A stretch of 23,837 nucleotides of DNA from NCBI GenBank assembly GCA_934085635.1, contig CAKOHL010000006.1:1-23837 (forward strand), read 5' to 3'. Shown here in pieces: positions 13,624 to 20,476 of the stretch; the first letter of the stretch is position 1, and each line of letters begins with the position of its first letter. Under the pieces are notes generated by a model that worked only from the letters and a program-made list of their open reading frames with translations, made no database searches and had not been told where the DNA came from. The position numbers were made by a program, and so were the translations under genes. Origin of the DNA: an uncultured Bacilli bacterium (GTDB lineage Bacteria; Bacillota_I; Bacilli_A; RF39; UBA660).

Positions 13624-13839
13624 TTAGCAGCCACCATTTTCTACGATTTCGTATGGACTTAAGGCTGACCCGTCTCCACTTTTCCATAGCACGCAGAATT
13701 TGAGAGATAGCACAGGACGGACGCCAAGCATAACGCCCACGGGGTCAGCATCCAGTTTGCCAGGATCGGTTGACCCGTGCACGTCCCAGCTACGAGCAAC
13801 CGATTCGCCCCAACGAAGAGGCGACAAAAACCACCACCA
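13624..13839 (-). other. GC-rich variable-region-like segment of the surface-protein gene
   Basis: The last 71 codons, from the triple-Trp codon run to the stop, differ in composition from everything around. I count 49 G or C in the 80 bases at 13741-13820 (61%) against about 27% elsewhere, and the change is sharp near 13840. Between S-P and G-V-R-P most codons end in C or T with first and second bases nearly free (CTT, CGT, GGC, GTT, GCT, AGC, GAC, CAC, ACC, GAT, CCT), as expected if AAC/AAT template codons had been mutated at adenines. The flanks W-W-W and G-V-R-P-V-L-S-L-K would be the constant scaffold. No template repeat or reverse transcriptase is in the window. Confidence 0.55.
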
Positions 13840-15330
13840 TTTTAAACCTGTTATGCTATTGTATGTACTATTTGTGGAATACCACATTGGTGCATTTTGT
13901 TGATACACTCCTCCTGCATATGCTACTTCATCTGCTGTCATTAATGCTATTGGATACTTTAGTTTTGCTTCTGTATTATTTACTGAAAATACATCTTTAG
14001 TATTTGTACAATCATATGTAGGCGTTTTATTTGTTTTTAGTCTTTCAAATGATTTGAAATGAAAATCATTTGCCATTAATGGTGAATAAGTACTTCCACT
14101 TGCAAGTTCTCTATCATTACAATATATTGCATCATTACTTAAATAATTTGTATATAATGTTAAATTATTTTCATACCAATTATCTATATATGTTTTTATT
14201 GTACTATCATTTGTATTTGTTCTTGCTTCTTCTAATGTAGTAGCACTGTCTCCATACATATATCCTACATATTTTGGACTATTTCTATTTGTATTAAATG
14301 AACTTTCCCCTATATAACCTTCCATTGTATTAGGGCTTGTGCCTGAATACAATAGTCTTATGCTCCCATCTGCGTTGGTTCTTATGATTCGCCAATAGAA
14401 ACCTCCAAATTTTACCCAGTTGTTTATTGGCTTTTCTACACTTGAAATCCAACTAGCATTTGAAGTTGTTATTAAAGTGCCACCATATGCATCTTCACAG
14501 TAGCTATCATCTTCATCAAACTTATCATCATATATTAATGTGGATTCAAGTTGACATATATTGATTGTAGATATACATTGAGTCTTAGTTATTTTATTTA
14601 CTTTTTCTGCATTTTGAATCAAAATTTCATTATATTCACAGTGTTCTTCAACAAAATCTGCTCCAGCAAAATAATATACATCTTTTCCATTTTCATTTGT
14701 TTTGTATAATGTGTTTATAGCATTTGCTATAAATGGTATGCTAAAATCAGATCTTGTACTTATTGTAGAATTATTTTCTAACAATTTACTTGCTAATGTT
14801 GGTATGGATTTTTCTATAAATATCTTACCACTCAACATTTTACCCATATCTGCAGATTGGTCTACTTCATTGCTATTATTATAGTTTATTACTATTTTGT
14901 ATGTATGAGTTGCGCCTTTTTCTATACTTATATTTTCTGCTAGTGCTGTATCTGCACTAGTACTGGACTTTGGTACATCTACAAAGTCTACCATATTGTA
15001 TCCACCATCTGAACTAGTTATTTTATATTGTAAGAATCCTTCTGTTACAAATGTATTTACTAAATCTTTTATTATAATATTATATTTATATGTTCCATTT
15101 GATTCATTCTTTACTGTAAATGTATTCTCTCCACTACTCCACCCTGGTTCGATGTTAGTACCATTTATAGTTCCACTTCCACTTGTAAATATTACTTTTA
15201 AGTCTGCACTTTCTACTGATATTTCTTTTCCAGTACCTAGTATCTTAGTAGTAAAGTATGCTACTGATACTGATAATACTATTACTAGTAAACTAGATAG
15301 TATTACTATTAATTCTTTTTTTCTTTTCAT
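13624..15330 (-). CDS. large surface protein with SipW/TasA-like N-terminus and hypervariable C-type-lectin-like C-terminus
   Basis: 568 residues. The N-terminus (M-K-R-K-K-E-L-I-V-I-L-S-S-L-L then S-V-S-V-A-Y-F-T) looks like the SipW-type signals of TasA/camelysin proteins, followed by a beta-rich domain to about 170. The middle holds W-V-K-F-G-G-F-Y-W-R-I-I-R and Y-V-G-Y-M-Y-G-D, with paired Cys. The end, from W-W-W-F-L-S-P (498 on) to G-V-R-P-V-L-S-L-K, resembles the C-type-lectin/DUF6273-like fold used by retroelement-diversified proteins; its DNA is much richer in GC than the rest. The ATG at 15328-15330 follows GAGGAG at six bases; an upstream GTG in frame lies before that site. It has its own promoter and a leader with a G-tract ORF and a terminator. 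Probably an exported, variable adhesin or receptor. Confidence 0.75.
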   Translation of the reverse strand: MKRKKELIVILSSLLVIVLSVSVAYFTTKILGTGKEISVESADLKVIFTSGSGTINGTNIEPGWSSGENTFTVKNESNGTYKYNIIIKDLVNTFVTEGFLQYKITSSDGGYNMVDFVDVPKSSTSADTALAENISIEKGATHTYKIVINYNNSNEVDQSADMGKMLSGKIFIEKSIPTLASKLLENNSTISTRSDFSIPFIANAINTLYKTNENGKDVYYFAGADFVEEHCEYNEILIQNAEKVNKITKTQCISTINICQLESTLIYDDKFDEDDSYCEDAYGGTLITTSNASWISSVEKPINNWVKFGGFYWRIIRTNADGSIRLLYSGTSPNTMEGYIGESSFNTNRNSPKYVGYMYGDSATTLEEARTNTNDSTIKTYIDNWYENNLTLYTNYLSNDAIYCNDRELASGSTYSPLMANDFHFKSFERLKTNKTPTYDCTNTKDVFSVNNTEAKLKYPIALMTADEVAYAGGVYQQNAPMWYSTNSTYNSITGLKWWWFLSPLRWGESVARSWDVHGSTDPGKLDADPVGVMLGVRPVLSLKFCVLWKSGDGSALSPYEIVENGGC

Positions 15331-15357
15331 TACTTCTCCTCTTTTCTTTTTGGACAC

Positions 15358-15388
15358 TAAAAAAATGATAGAACCATTCTATCATTTT
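15358..15388 (-). terminator. terminator hairpin in the leader of the surface-protein gene (candidate attenuator)
   Basis: On the minus strand AAAATGATAGAA and TTCTATCATTTT form a perfect 12-bp stem with a 3-base loop, followed by seven T. It ends 28 bp before the surface-protein ATG, upstream of its ribosome site and downstream of the gene's promoter, so transcripts must read through it. The stop codons TGA-TAG of the leader ORF lie in the first arm. Confidence 0.75.
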
Positions 15389-15492
15389 AAAGCATATGAA
15401 AAACAACTAGGGTTTATTTTACTTAGAAGTAACCCCCCCCCCCAAGTGCAATATTTTGTACTAGATTGTTGTTTTCCATATATATCACTCAT
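15382..15492 (-). CDS. leader ORF (36 aa) containing an 11-G tract
   Basis: ATG at 15490-15492, stop TGA at 15382-15384. With the tract at its present 11 G the peptide reads M-S-D-I-Y-G-K-Q-Q-S..., T-W-G-G-G across the tract, then L-L-L-S-K-I-N-P-S-C-F-S-Y-A-L-K. Its stop lies inside the first arm of the terminator stem. AAGG touches this ATG without spacing, so initiation here is weak; a second ATG at 15477-15479, in another frame and about 12 bases after AAGGA, reads into the same tract and at 11 G stops 11 bases after it (TAC-TTC-TAA). Which start is used decides which tract length lets the ribosome reach the hairpin. Proposed role: a translated control leader rather than a functional peptide. 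Confidence 0.4.
   Translation of the reverse strand: MSDIYGKQQSSTKYCTWGGGLLLSKINPSCFSYALK
15433..15443 (-). repeat. homopolymer tract of 11 G (C on the plus strand)
   Basis: Eleven consecutive C on the plus strand, in DNA of about 27% GC where a run like this is not expected by chance. Long poly-G/C tracts slip during replication and are typical of phase-variable surface genes. It lies inside the leader ORF, about 100 bp upstream of the surface-protein start. Confidence 0.85.
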
Positions 15493-15555
15493 CCTTATTT
15501 TTTTGAAGATTTGCAAATTAAAATGTACAAAATTCGTATATCTTCTACTATTAAA

Positions 15556-15585
15556 ATAATATCATTTTCTATGTATATTAGTCAA
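15556..15585 (-). promoter_or_regulatory. promoter of the surface-protein leader
   Basis: On the minus strand TTGACT (15580-15585), 18-bp spacer, TATTAT (15556-15561) with the extended TGn just before it. It follows the clpB stop directly and would start a leader of roughly 220 nt with the G-tract ORF and the terminator hairpin. A further inverted repeat, GAAGAT/ATCTTC (around 15504-15545), lies early in the leader. Confidence 0.55.
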
Positions 15586-15592
15586 TAGTAAT

Positions 15593-17689
15593 TTAGTCGA
15601 TTTTTAATTCTCCGTCCCTATAATCAACTTTTATTTTTGAGTTTGGTAGTATTTCGTTGTTGATTAGTTTAGTTGCTAGTAGTGTTTCTAATTTAGAGTT
15701 TATTAGTCTTTTAAGAGGTCTTGCTCCATAGAATTCATCGTATCCGTTTTCTATAAAGTATTCTTTTGCTTTTTCTGTTAATTCTAGTTTTACGTTTATG
15801 TCTGTTAGTCTTTTTTCTATTTCAGATACTATGTTGTCTAGTATTTCTCCTAGGTTTTCTTTAGTTAGTTTGTTGAATATTATTATTTCGTCTAGTCTGT
15901 TTAGAAATTCTGGTCTGAAGTATTTGTTTAGTTCTCCCATTATTTTGTCTTCTTCTCTATTAATTACGTGTTCACTTCCAACGTTTGATGTCATTATGAT
16001 TATTGTGTTTTTGAAGTTTACTGTTCTACCATTTGAGTCAGTTAGTCTTCCTTCGTCTAGTATTTGTAATAGTAAGTTAAGTACGTCTGGGTGTGCTTTT
16101 TCTATTTCGTCAAATAGTACTATTGAGTAAGGATTTCTTCTTACTTTTTCAGTTAGTTGTCCTCCTTCTTCGTATCCAACGTATCCTGGAGCTGCACCAA
16201 TTAGTCTTGATACTGAGTATTTTTCCATATATTCACTCATATCAATTCTTACCATATGTTTTTCATCATCAAATAGTTCGTATGCTAAACTTCTTGCTAC
16301 TTCTGTTTTACCTACTCCAGTAGGACCTAGGAACATAAATGAGCCTATTGGTCTATTAGGGTCTTTTATTCCACTTCTGGAACGGATTATTGCATCACTT
16401 ACTAGTTTTAGTGCTTTATCTTGACCTTTTACACGAGTTTTTAAGTTAGTGTATAAGTTTAGTATTTTGTCTTTTTCACTACTTGCTACTTTTGATATTG
16501 GAATGTTAGTCCATTTGCTTATTACTTTTGCTATGTCATCACTTGTTACTGTGTCTGATAGTATTCCGTTTTTACTTTGTTTTGATAAATCTTCTAGTTT
16601 TTCGTGTAGTTTTGGTAGTATTTCGTTTTTGATTCTTGCTGCTTTTTCTAGGTCATAGTTATTTTTAGCACCTTCAAATTCGTATGTGTATTTAGATATG
16701 TCTTGTTTTATTTTTTTGATTTCTTCATTGATGTTTTTTTCTTCTTTCCATTTTGTACTTAGTTCTTTTTCTTTTGTTTTTAGTTCATATAGTTCACTGT
16801 CTAGTGATTCAAGTCTTTTAATGGATAGTTCATCTTTTTCTTTTTTTAGTGCTTCTTTTTCTACTTCAAGTGTTAGTATTTTTCTTGTAATTTCATCTAG
16901 TGATGTTGGTACACTGTCCATTTGAACTCTTATGGTAGCGCAAGCTTCGTCTATTAAGTCTATTGCTTTATCTGGTAAGTATCTGTCAGTTATGTATCTG
17001 TTAGATAACGTTGCTGCACTTATAAGTGCTTTGTCTTGAATACTTACTCCGTGATATATTTCAAATCTTGTTTTTAGACCACGTAAGATAGTTATTGTGT
17101 CTTCTACAGTTGGTTCTGATACTGTTACTTTTTGAAATCTTCTTTCTAGTGCTCCATCTTTTTCTATGTACATTCTGTATTCGTTTAGTGTTGTAGCACC
17201 AATTACGTGAACTTCTCCACGTGCTAGCATTGGTTTTAGTATGTTGCCAGTGTCCATTGCACCATCTACTGCACCTGTTCCTACTATCATATGTATTTCA
17301 TCTATGAACATTATTAGATTGCCTTCACTTTTTCTTATTTCATCTAGTACTTTTTTAAGTCTTTCTTCAAATTCTCCACGGTATTTAGCTCCTGCAATTA
17401 GACTAGCCATATTAAGTTCCCAAATTGTTTTGTTTTTTAAACTTTCTGGTACATCTCCATTTACTATTCTTTCTGCTAATCCTTCTACTATTGCTGTTTT
17501 ACCTACACCTGGTTCTCCTATTAGTACTGGATTATTTTTAGTTTTTCTAGATAGTATTCTAGTGATGTTACGTATTTCATCATCACGTCCAATTATTGGA
17601 TCAATTTTATGATTTTTAACATCTTCATTTATATTACGTCCATATTTTTCTAGAACGTTTTCATTTTCTTCATTATTTATATTAAACAT
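15593..17689 (-). CDS. clpB: ClpB-type AAA+ disaggregase without the N-terminal domain
   Basis: Hsp100 disaggregase that threads aggregated proteins through a hexamer with DnaK. 698 residues against about 860 for full ClpB. It starts directly at the first ATPase module: Walker A G-E-P-G-V-G-K-T (58-65), pore-loop Tyr in A-K-Y-R-G (101-105), Walker B M-F-I-D-E (127-131). A long coiled-coil middle domain spans about 262-372, which marks ClpB rather than ClpA. The second module has G-P-T-G-V-G-K-T (455-462), V-L-F-D-E (524-528) and ends with a normal D2 small domain. No ClpP-binding I-G-F/L loop is seen. The missing part is the roughly 150-residue substrate-binding Clp_N domain; a good AAGGAGTG site before this ATG shows it is the real start. 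A perfect CIRCE overlaps its promoter, so HrcA controls it. Confidence 0.92.
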   Translation of the reverse strand: MFNINNEENENVLEKYGRNINEDVKNHKIDPIIGRDDEIRNITRILSRKTKNNPVLIGEPGVGKTAIVEGLAERIVNGDVPESLKNKTIWELNMASLIAGAKYRGEFEERLKKVLDEIRKSEGNLIMFIDEIHMIVGTGAVDGAMDTGNILKPMLARGEVHVIGATTLNEYRMYIEKDGALERRFQKVTVSEPTVEDTITILRGLKTRFEIYHGVSIQDKALISAATLSNRYITDRYLPDKAIDLIDEACATIRVQMDSVPTSLDEITRKILTLEVEKEALKKEKDELSIKRLESLDSELYELKTKEKELSTKWKEEKNINEEIKKIKQDISKYTYEFEGAKNNYDLEKAARIKNEILPKLHEKLEDLSKQSKNGILSDTVTSDDIAKVISKWTNIPISKVASSEKDKILNLYTNLKTRVKGQDKALKLVSDAIIRSRSGIKDPNRPIGSFMFLGPTGVGKTEVARSLAYELFDDEKHMVRIDMSEYMEKYSVSRLIGAAPGYVGYEEGGQLTEKVRRNPYSIVLFDEIEKAHPDVLNLLLQILDEGRLTDSNGRTVNFKNTIIIMTSNVGSEHVINREEDKIMGELNKYFRPEFLNRLDEIIIFNKLTKENLGEILDNIVSEIEKRLTDINVKLELTEKAKEYFIENGYDEFYGARPLKRLINSKLETLLATKLINNEILPNSKIKVDYRDGELKID

Positions 17690-17716
17690 AATTTATCACT
17701 CCTTTTCACAGTATAT

Positions 17717-17745
17717 ATTATATCATATTTGTTAGCACTCGTCAA
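17717..17745 (-). promoter_or_regulatory. clpB promoter
   Basis: TTGACG (17740-17745), 17-bp spacer, perfect TATAAT (17717-17722) with the upstream TGA as an extended -10. It lies about 28 bp before the clpB start and is overlapped by CIRCE. Confidence 0.8.
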
Positions 17746-17758
17746 CATAGAGTGCTAA
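17732..17758. promoter_or_regulatory. CIRCE operator (HrcA binding site)
   Basis: TTAGCACTC-N9-GAGTGCTAA, a perfect match to the CIRCE consensus. It covers the -35 of the clpB promoter, so HrcA repression released by heat shock is expected. CIRCE more often precedes groESL or dnaK. Confidence 0.96.
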
Positions 17759-17768
17759 TTTAGTGTAT

Positions 17769-17796
17769 TAAAAAATGAGTTTTTATTCACTCATCA
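17769..17796 (-). terminator. rho-independent terminator of the pfkB-like/Smr/pilin operon
   Basis: On the minus strand ATGAGT pairs with ACTCAT around an 8-base loop, followed by six T. The first arm overlaps the stop codon of the pilin gene. Confidence 0.65.
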
Positions 17797-18189
17797 TAAA
17801 GATATTGTTCCTTCTTTTATGTCACTTTTTTTAATTTCTGATTTTTTAATTTTATTAGAGGATTTAGTATAATAGAAGTCATTATTTGTTACTTTTATTT
17901 CTAATACTTCTCCATCAGAATTAACAGTTATTTTGTATTTTATTTCATCATCTATGTCTACTTTTAGTGGGTTATTAGCATTTGTAAATGTTTTTTCATA
18001 GTTACCTTTACTTGCATTAAAGAAGTATGTACTTGATGCACTTGAATATATACTTATTACATTATCGTAAAACATATTCTTTTTAGCACTTTTGTATGAT
18101 GATGTTATTTTAGGTACTACTAGAGTCATTATTACACCTATTAGTACTATAACTATTAGTATTTCTACTAATGTAAATCCTTTTTTCAT
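17794..18189 (-). CDS. type IV pilin-like (pseudopilin) protein with prepilin signal
   Basis: 131 residues. The N-terminus M-K-K-G-F-T-L-V-E-I-L-I-V-I-V-L-I-G-V is a class III prepilin signal: cleavage after G4 by prepilin peptidase, methylated F5, and the conserved Glu at position 5 of the mature protein (E9). A long hydrophobic helix follows to about residue 25, then a small Lys/Ser/Asn-rich domain without Cys. It resembles ComGC/GspG-type pseudopilins of competence or secretion pili. The ATG directly follows the stop of the Smr gene, whose last codons carry the AAAGGAGG site. No pilus ATPase, platform protein or peptidase is near, so it would rely on machinery elsewhere. Confidence 0.85.
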   Translation of the reverse strand: MKKGFTLVEILIVIVLIGVIMTLVVPKITSSYKSAKKNMFYDNVISIYSSASSTYFFNASKGNYEKTFTNANNPLKVDIDDEIKYKITVNSDGEVLEIKVTNNDFYYTKSSNKIKKSEIKKSDIKEGTISL

Positions 18190-18459
18190 TTAGTCCTCCT
18201 TTAGTTTTATTATTGTCATTCCATCGTTAAAGTTATCACTTTTGTAAGACTCGACTCTTTTGTCTGTTTTTAAATAGTTATGTACTTCTTTTTTTAGTAT
18301 AAACTCTCCTTTACCGTGCACGACTATTATGTTATAGTTTTTTAGTTTATAAGAGTCATTAATAAATTCTTTTACTTTTATTACTGCACTTATTCTATCT
18401 AAACCATGAAGGTCTATGCTTGGATAGTAGTATGTGAATGGGTCATTTATTTTTTCCAT
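18190..18459 (-). CDS. small Smr-domain protein (putative DNA/RNA endonuclease)
   Basis: 89 residues that are almost only an Smr domain: I-D-L-H-G at 15-19 and V-V-H-G-K-G at 46-51 are its two signature motifs, with the helix S-A-V-I-K-V-K-E-F-I between. Smr domains are the C-terminal nuclease part of MutS2, acting on branched DNA or on mRNA of collided ribosomes; stand-alone forms exist. Here there is no MutS-like part. The start overlaps the end of the pfkB-like gene by 17 bp and its stop abuts the pilin start, so all three are translationally coupled. The link between an Smr protein and a pilin is unexplained. The ribosome site GAGAGGT is about 12 bases from the ATG. Confidence 0.88.
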   Translation of the reverse strand: MEKINDPFTYYYPSIDLHGLDRISAVIKVKEFINDSYKLKNYNIIVVHGKGEFILKKEVHNYLKTDKRVESYKSDNFNDGMTIIKLKED

Positions 18460-19315
18460 ATATTTTGTGTACCTCTCTTATGTCAGGTATACTGTTTAGT
18501 GCACCAATTTTTTTTAGTGATAACCCTGATGAGATAGTTGCTATTTTTAAAGCTTTTTCTATTTCTAGGCTTTCAGTAAGTGCGTATACGAAGGATGCAT
18601 TATATATTGATTTACAGTAAGAGTCATCTAGTGATTGTACTTTAAGTGCACCCATTACTTTTATTTTATCATCTTTTCTATATAATGTACCTTTTTCTCC
18701 AAGTGTGATTATTATTTTTGCATTAGTTTTGTTTTCAATAGATTTTAATACTTCTTTTAGTGAGTCAGGTTTAAAGTAGTCTATTCTTTGCGTGCTTAGT
18801 GTTTCTGCGAATGATTTTGAAGCGATTATGTAGTTTGCTTTTTCCATTAATTTTAACGTTTCTTCATCATTTTCTTTAGCATTTAACACTATTATTCCTT
18901 TTAGTTCATCTATTAAGTTTATAGCAAGTTTAGAGTCATTTATTAGTATTATGTCATAAGGCTCATTTAAGCTTACATTTTTATAATTTTTTTCACAACT
19001 TACATAGTATACCTTTTTTTCATTTTTTTCTTTGTTTAAAATAGTTATTCTTTTTTCTGTTTTTTCTTCTTCTGCTGATAGTTTTACATCTATGTCATTT
19101 CCTTTTAGAAAGTCTAGCAAGTTCTTACCTTCTTCATCTTTTCCAACACTAGTTAGTAAGCTCACGTCTACTCCCCAGTCACTTAATAGTTTAGCACTTA
19201 TAAGTCCAGTTCCAGCATAATTTTCTACATTGTTATCAAAATAATTTACTTCACAATCAGAGCACGCTTGTAATGTATAATCTATAAGTGAAGAACCTAT
19301 TACTAGTACTTTCAT
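18443..19315 (-). CDS. PfkB/ribokinase-fold protein with altered active site (probable pseudokinase)
   Basis: 290 residues. The fold pattern is clear: V-L-V-I-G-S-S-L-I-D-Y (3-13), N-Y-A-G-T-G-L-I-S-A-K-L-L-S-D-W-G-V-D-V and L-L-T-S-V-G-K-D-E-E-G (32-63), I-I-I-T-L-G-E-K-G-T-L-Y (201-212) and S-F-V-Y-A-L-T-E-S-L (241-250). But the G-A-G-D signature that supplies the anion hole and catalytic Asp, expected just before S-F-V-Y-A-L, reads Y233-C234-K235-S236. Without Gly-Ala-Gly and Asp, ordinary sugar phosphorylation is unlikely. The ATG at 19313-19315 follows GAGAGGG at six bases; the frame is open nine codons further. It is first in an operon with Smr and pilin genes. Confidence 0.82.
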   Translation of the reverse strand: MKVLVIGSSLIDYTLQACSDCEVNYFDNNVENYAGTGLISAKLLSDWGVDVSLLTSVGKDEEGKNLLDFLKGNDIDVKLSAEEEKTEKRITILNKEKNEKKVYYVSCEKNYKNVSLNEPYDIILINDSKLAINLIDELKGIIVLNAKENDEETLKLMEKANYIIASKSFAETLSTQRIDYFKPDSLKEVLKSIENKTNAKIIITLGEKGTLYRKDDKIKVMGALKVQSLDDSYCKSIYNASFVYALTESLEIEKALKIATISSGLSLKKIGALNSIPDIREVHKIYGKNK

Positions 19316-19340
19316 ATTTACCCTCTCTATTCTATTTATC

Positions 19341-19349
19341 ATTATATCA
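19341..19349 (-). promoter_or_regulatory. extended -10 promoter of the pfkB-like operon
   Basis: TGATATAAT on the minus strand, a perfect extended -10, about 26 bp before the start codon. The -35 position (TTTTAA) is poor. Confidence 0.5.
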
Positions 19350-19399
19350 AAATTTAATTTATTTTAAAAGATATCTTTAATAAAATTAAATATATTTCC

Positions 19400-19429
19400 A
19401 AAAACTGGTAAAAACCGGTAGTACCAGGT
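19400..19429. repeat. three tandem decamers ending in GGT between divergent genes, candidate operator
   Basis: AAAAACTGGT, AAAAACCGGT and AGTACCAGGT follow each other without gaps (10 bp, one helical turn). They also contain an inverted pair CTGGTA (19405-19410) / TACCAG (19422-19427) centred near the palindrome ACCGGT. This GC-richer block stands alone in a very AT-rich gap between the pfkB-like operon and an XRE gene. Confidence 0.5.
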
Positions 19430-19451
19430 CACGAAGTTTTTCTTTAGTTTT

Positions 19452-19460
19452 TGATATATT
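19452..19460 (+). promoter_or_regulatory. extended -10 promoter of the XRE gene
   Basis: TGATATATT on the plus strand, 18 bp before the XRE ATG. No good -35 is seen; the decamer repeats end about 22 bp upstream, where an activator or autorepressor could act. Confidence 0.4.
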
Positions 19461-19478
19461 TTAACTTGGTGAAGTATA

Positions 19479-19733
19479 ATGATAGATGAAAAATTTTATG
19501 ATTTTAATCCTAATATTAAGAAAGTTATTGCTTCAAATATTAGAAAATATAGAAAATTAAGAGGACTTACTCAGGAACAATTAGCCCTTTTGACTGAACT
19601 TTCATATGATTTTATTAGAAGAATAGAGACTAGTGAAGGTAAAAGTGGGTTTTCAGTAGTTACTCTTTATAAGATTGCAACAGTTTTAGAAGTGCCACTT
19701 GATTATTTAACTCAAGATGAAGAAAATAGTTAG
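19479..19733 (+). CDS. XRE-family helix-turn-helix transcriptional regulator
   Basis: 84 residues, little more than one HTH_3 domain (about 15-77): V-I-A-S-N-I-R-K-Y-R-K-L-R-G-L-T-Q-E-Q-L-A, the recognition helix around S-Y-D-F-I-R-R-I-E-T, and V-V-T-L-Y-K-I-A-T-V-L-E-V-P-L-D-Y-L. Soluble, no sensor domain. The ATG follows TTGGTGAAG, a weak ribosome site, so expression may be low. It diverges from the pfkB-like/Smr/pilin operon with tandem decamer repeats between, which makes control of that operon and of itself the natural guess. It converges with recO and shares its terminator. Confidence 0.85.
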   Translation: MIDEKFYDFNPNIKKVIASNIRKYRKLRGLTQEQLALLTELSYDFIRRIETSEGKSGFSVVTLYKIATVLEVPLDYLTQDEENS

Positions 19734-19753
19734 AATTTTTATCTAACTATTTT
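19723..19753. terminator. bidirectional terminator between XRE gene and recO
   Basis: AAAATAGTTAGA (19723-19734) pairs perfectly with TCTAACTATTTT (19742-19753) around a 7-base loop. The arms overlap the stop codons of both converging genes. Confidence 0.7.
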
Positions 19754-20475
19754 ATTATGTTATCTAGAAATGCTTTACTTTTTAAATATAAGCCTGTGTA
19801 TTCTTTGTAGTAGTGATTTAAAAAGTTATCTATTTCATTTATTACGTTTTCTTTTATGTTTAGTTCTGTTATTTTACCTATGTCTATGTAGTAGTATGCT
19901 TTGAACATTTTGAGTACACTTTCACTCATAGGTTTTTCTGTAGTTTTGTGAAATGCACATACATAACCACCTTTACTCATACTCATACTTACTACACTAG
20001 TAAGCCCACATACCGTGCACCCATCTAGGTTAAGGCCTACTCCTAAGTATTGAAGGTATTTAATTTCTGCAATGTTTGTTATTACTTTTGGATTTAACCC
20101 TTCTTCTATTTTTAAAAGTGAGTTTATTAATATATCATATACATTTTCACTATTAGTTTCTTTTGATACATTTTTAGCTAAGTCTGTAAGATAACCCATA
20201 TATCCAAATTTTATTATGTCACTTTTAATATTAAGAAAATTATTTTTTATATCAGCTGAGACTAATGTGCCCAGTTTGTTTTCTTTATAGTATAACTGAA
20301 AATTAGCATAGGTAAAATTATTACTAATTACTCTTAATTTACTTTTTTCTTTTAAGGCACCTTTAGCTATTACACCAATTACACCTTTTTCTCTAGTTAA
20401 AATATTTATTATTTTAGATGATTCTCCATATTTAAGAGTATTAATAACAATTCCGTCTATACTAATAATTTCCAT
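19747..20475 (-). CDS. recO: DNA repair protein RecO
   Basis: Recombination mediator that, with RecR, loads RecA on SSB-covered DNA. 242 residues, normal length. The N-terminal OB fold is clear (D-G-I-V-I-N-T-L-K-Y-G-E-S-S-K-I-I then T-R-E-K-G-V-I-G-V-I-A-K-G-A), followed by the helical domain and a zinc site around residues 152-178 (C-T-V-C-G and G-G-Y-V-C-A-F-H). The ATG follows an AAGGT site that overlaps the stop of the yqzL-like gene. Last gene of the ybeY-cdd-era-yqzL-recO operon. Confidence 0.93.
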   Translation of the reverse strand: MEIISIDGIVINTLKYGESSKIINILTREKGVIGVIAKGALKEKSKLRVISNNFTYANFQLYYKENKLGTLVSADIKNNFLNIKSDIIKFGYMGYLTDLAKNVSKETNSENVYDILINSLLKIEEGLNPKVITNIAEIKYLQYLGVGLNLDGCTVCGLTSVVSMSMSKGGYVCAFHKTTEKPMSESVLKMFKAYYYIDIGKITELNIKENVINEIDNFLNHYYKEYTGLYLKSKAFLDNIIK

Positions 20476-20476
20476 T

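Noticed and set aside
13640..13840. GC-rich block as a tRNA, rRNA or other structured RNA gene
   Set aside because: The reading frame is open through the whole block, in frame with a large protein and ending in a conserved-type tail; no tRNA or rRNA signature is seen.
15416..15451. G-tract as spacer between a TTGCAC -35 and a TAAAAT -10
   Set aside because: The spacing would be 24 bp and both boxes are moderate; a better promoter lies upstream at 15556-15585, placing the tract in the transcribed leader. Not fully excluded.
14996..15559. Plus-strand open frame of 187 codons opposite the surface-protein start and its leader
   Set aside because: It has no ribosome site, lies antisense to a well-supported gene, promoter and terminator, and reads through the poly-C tract; it is a shadow.
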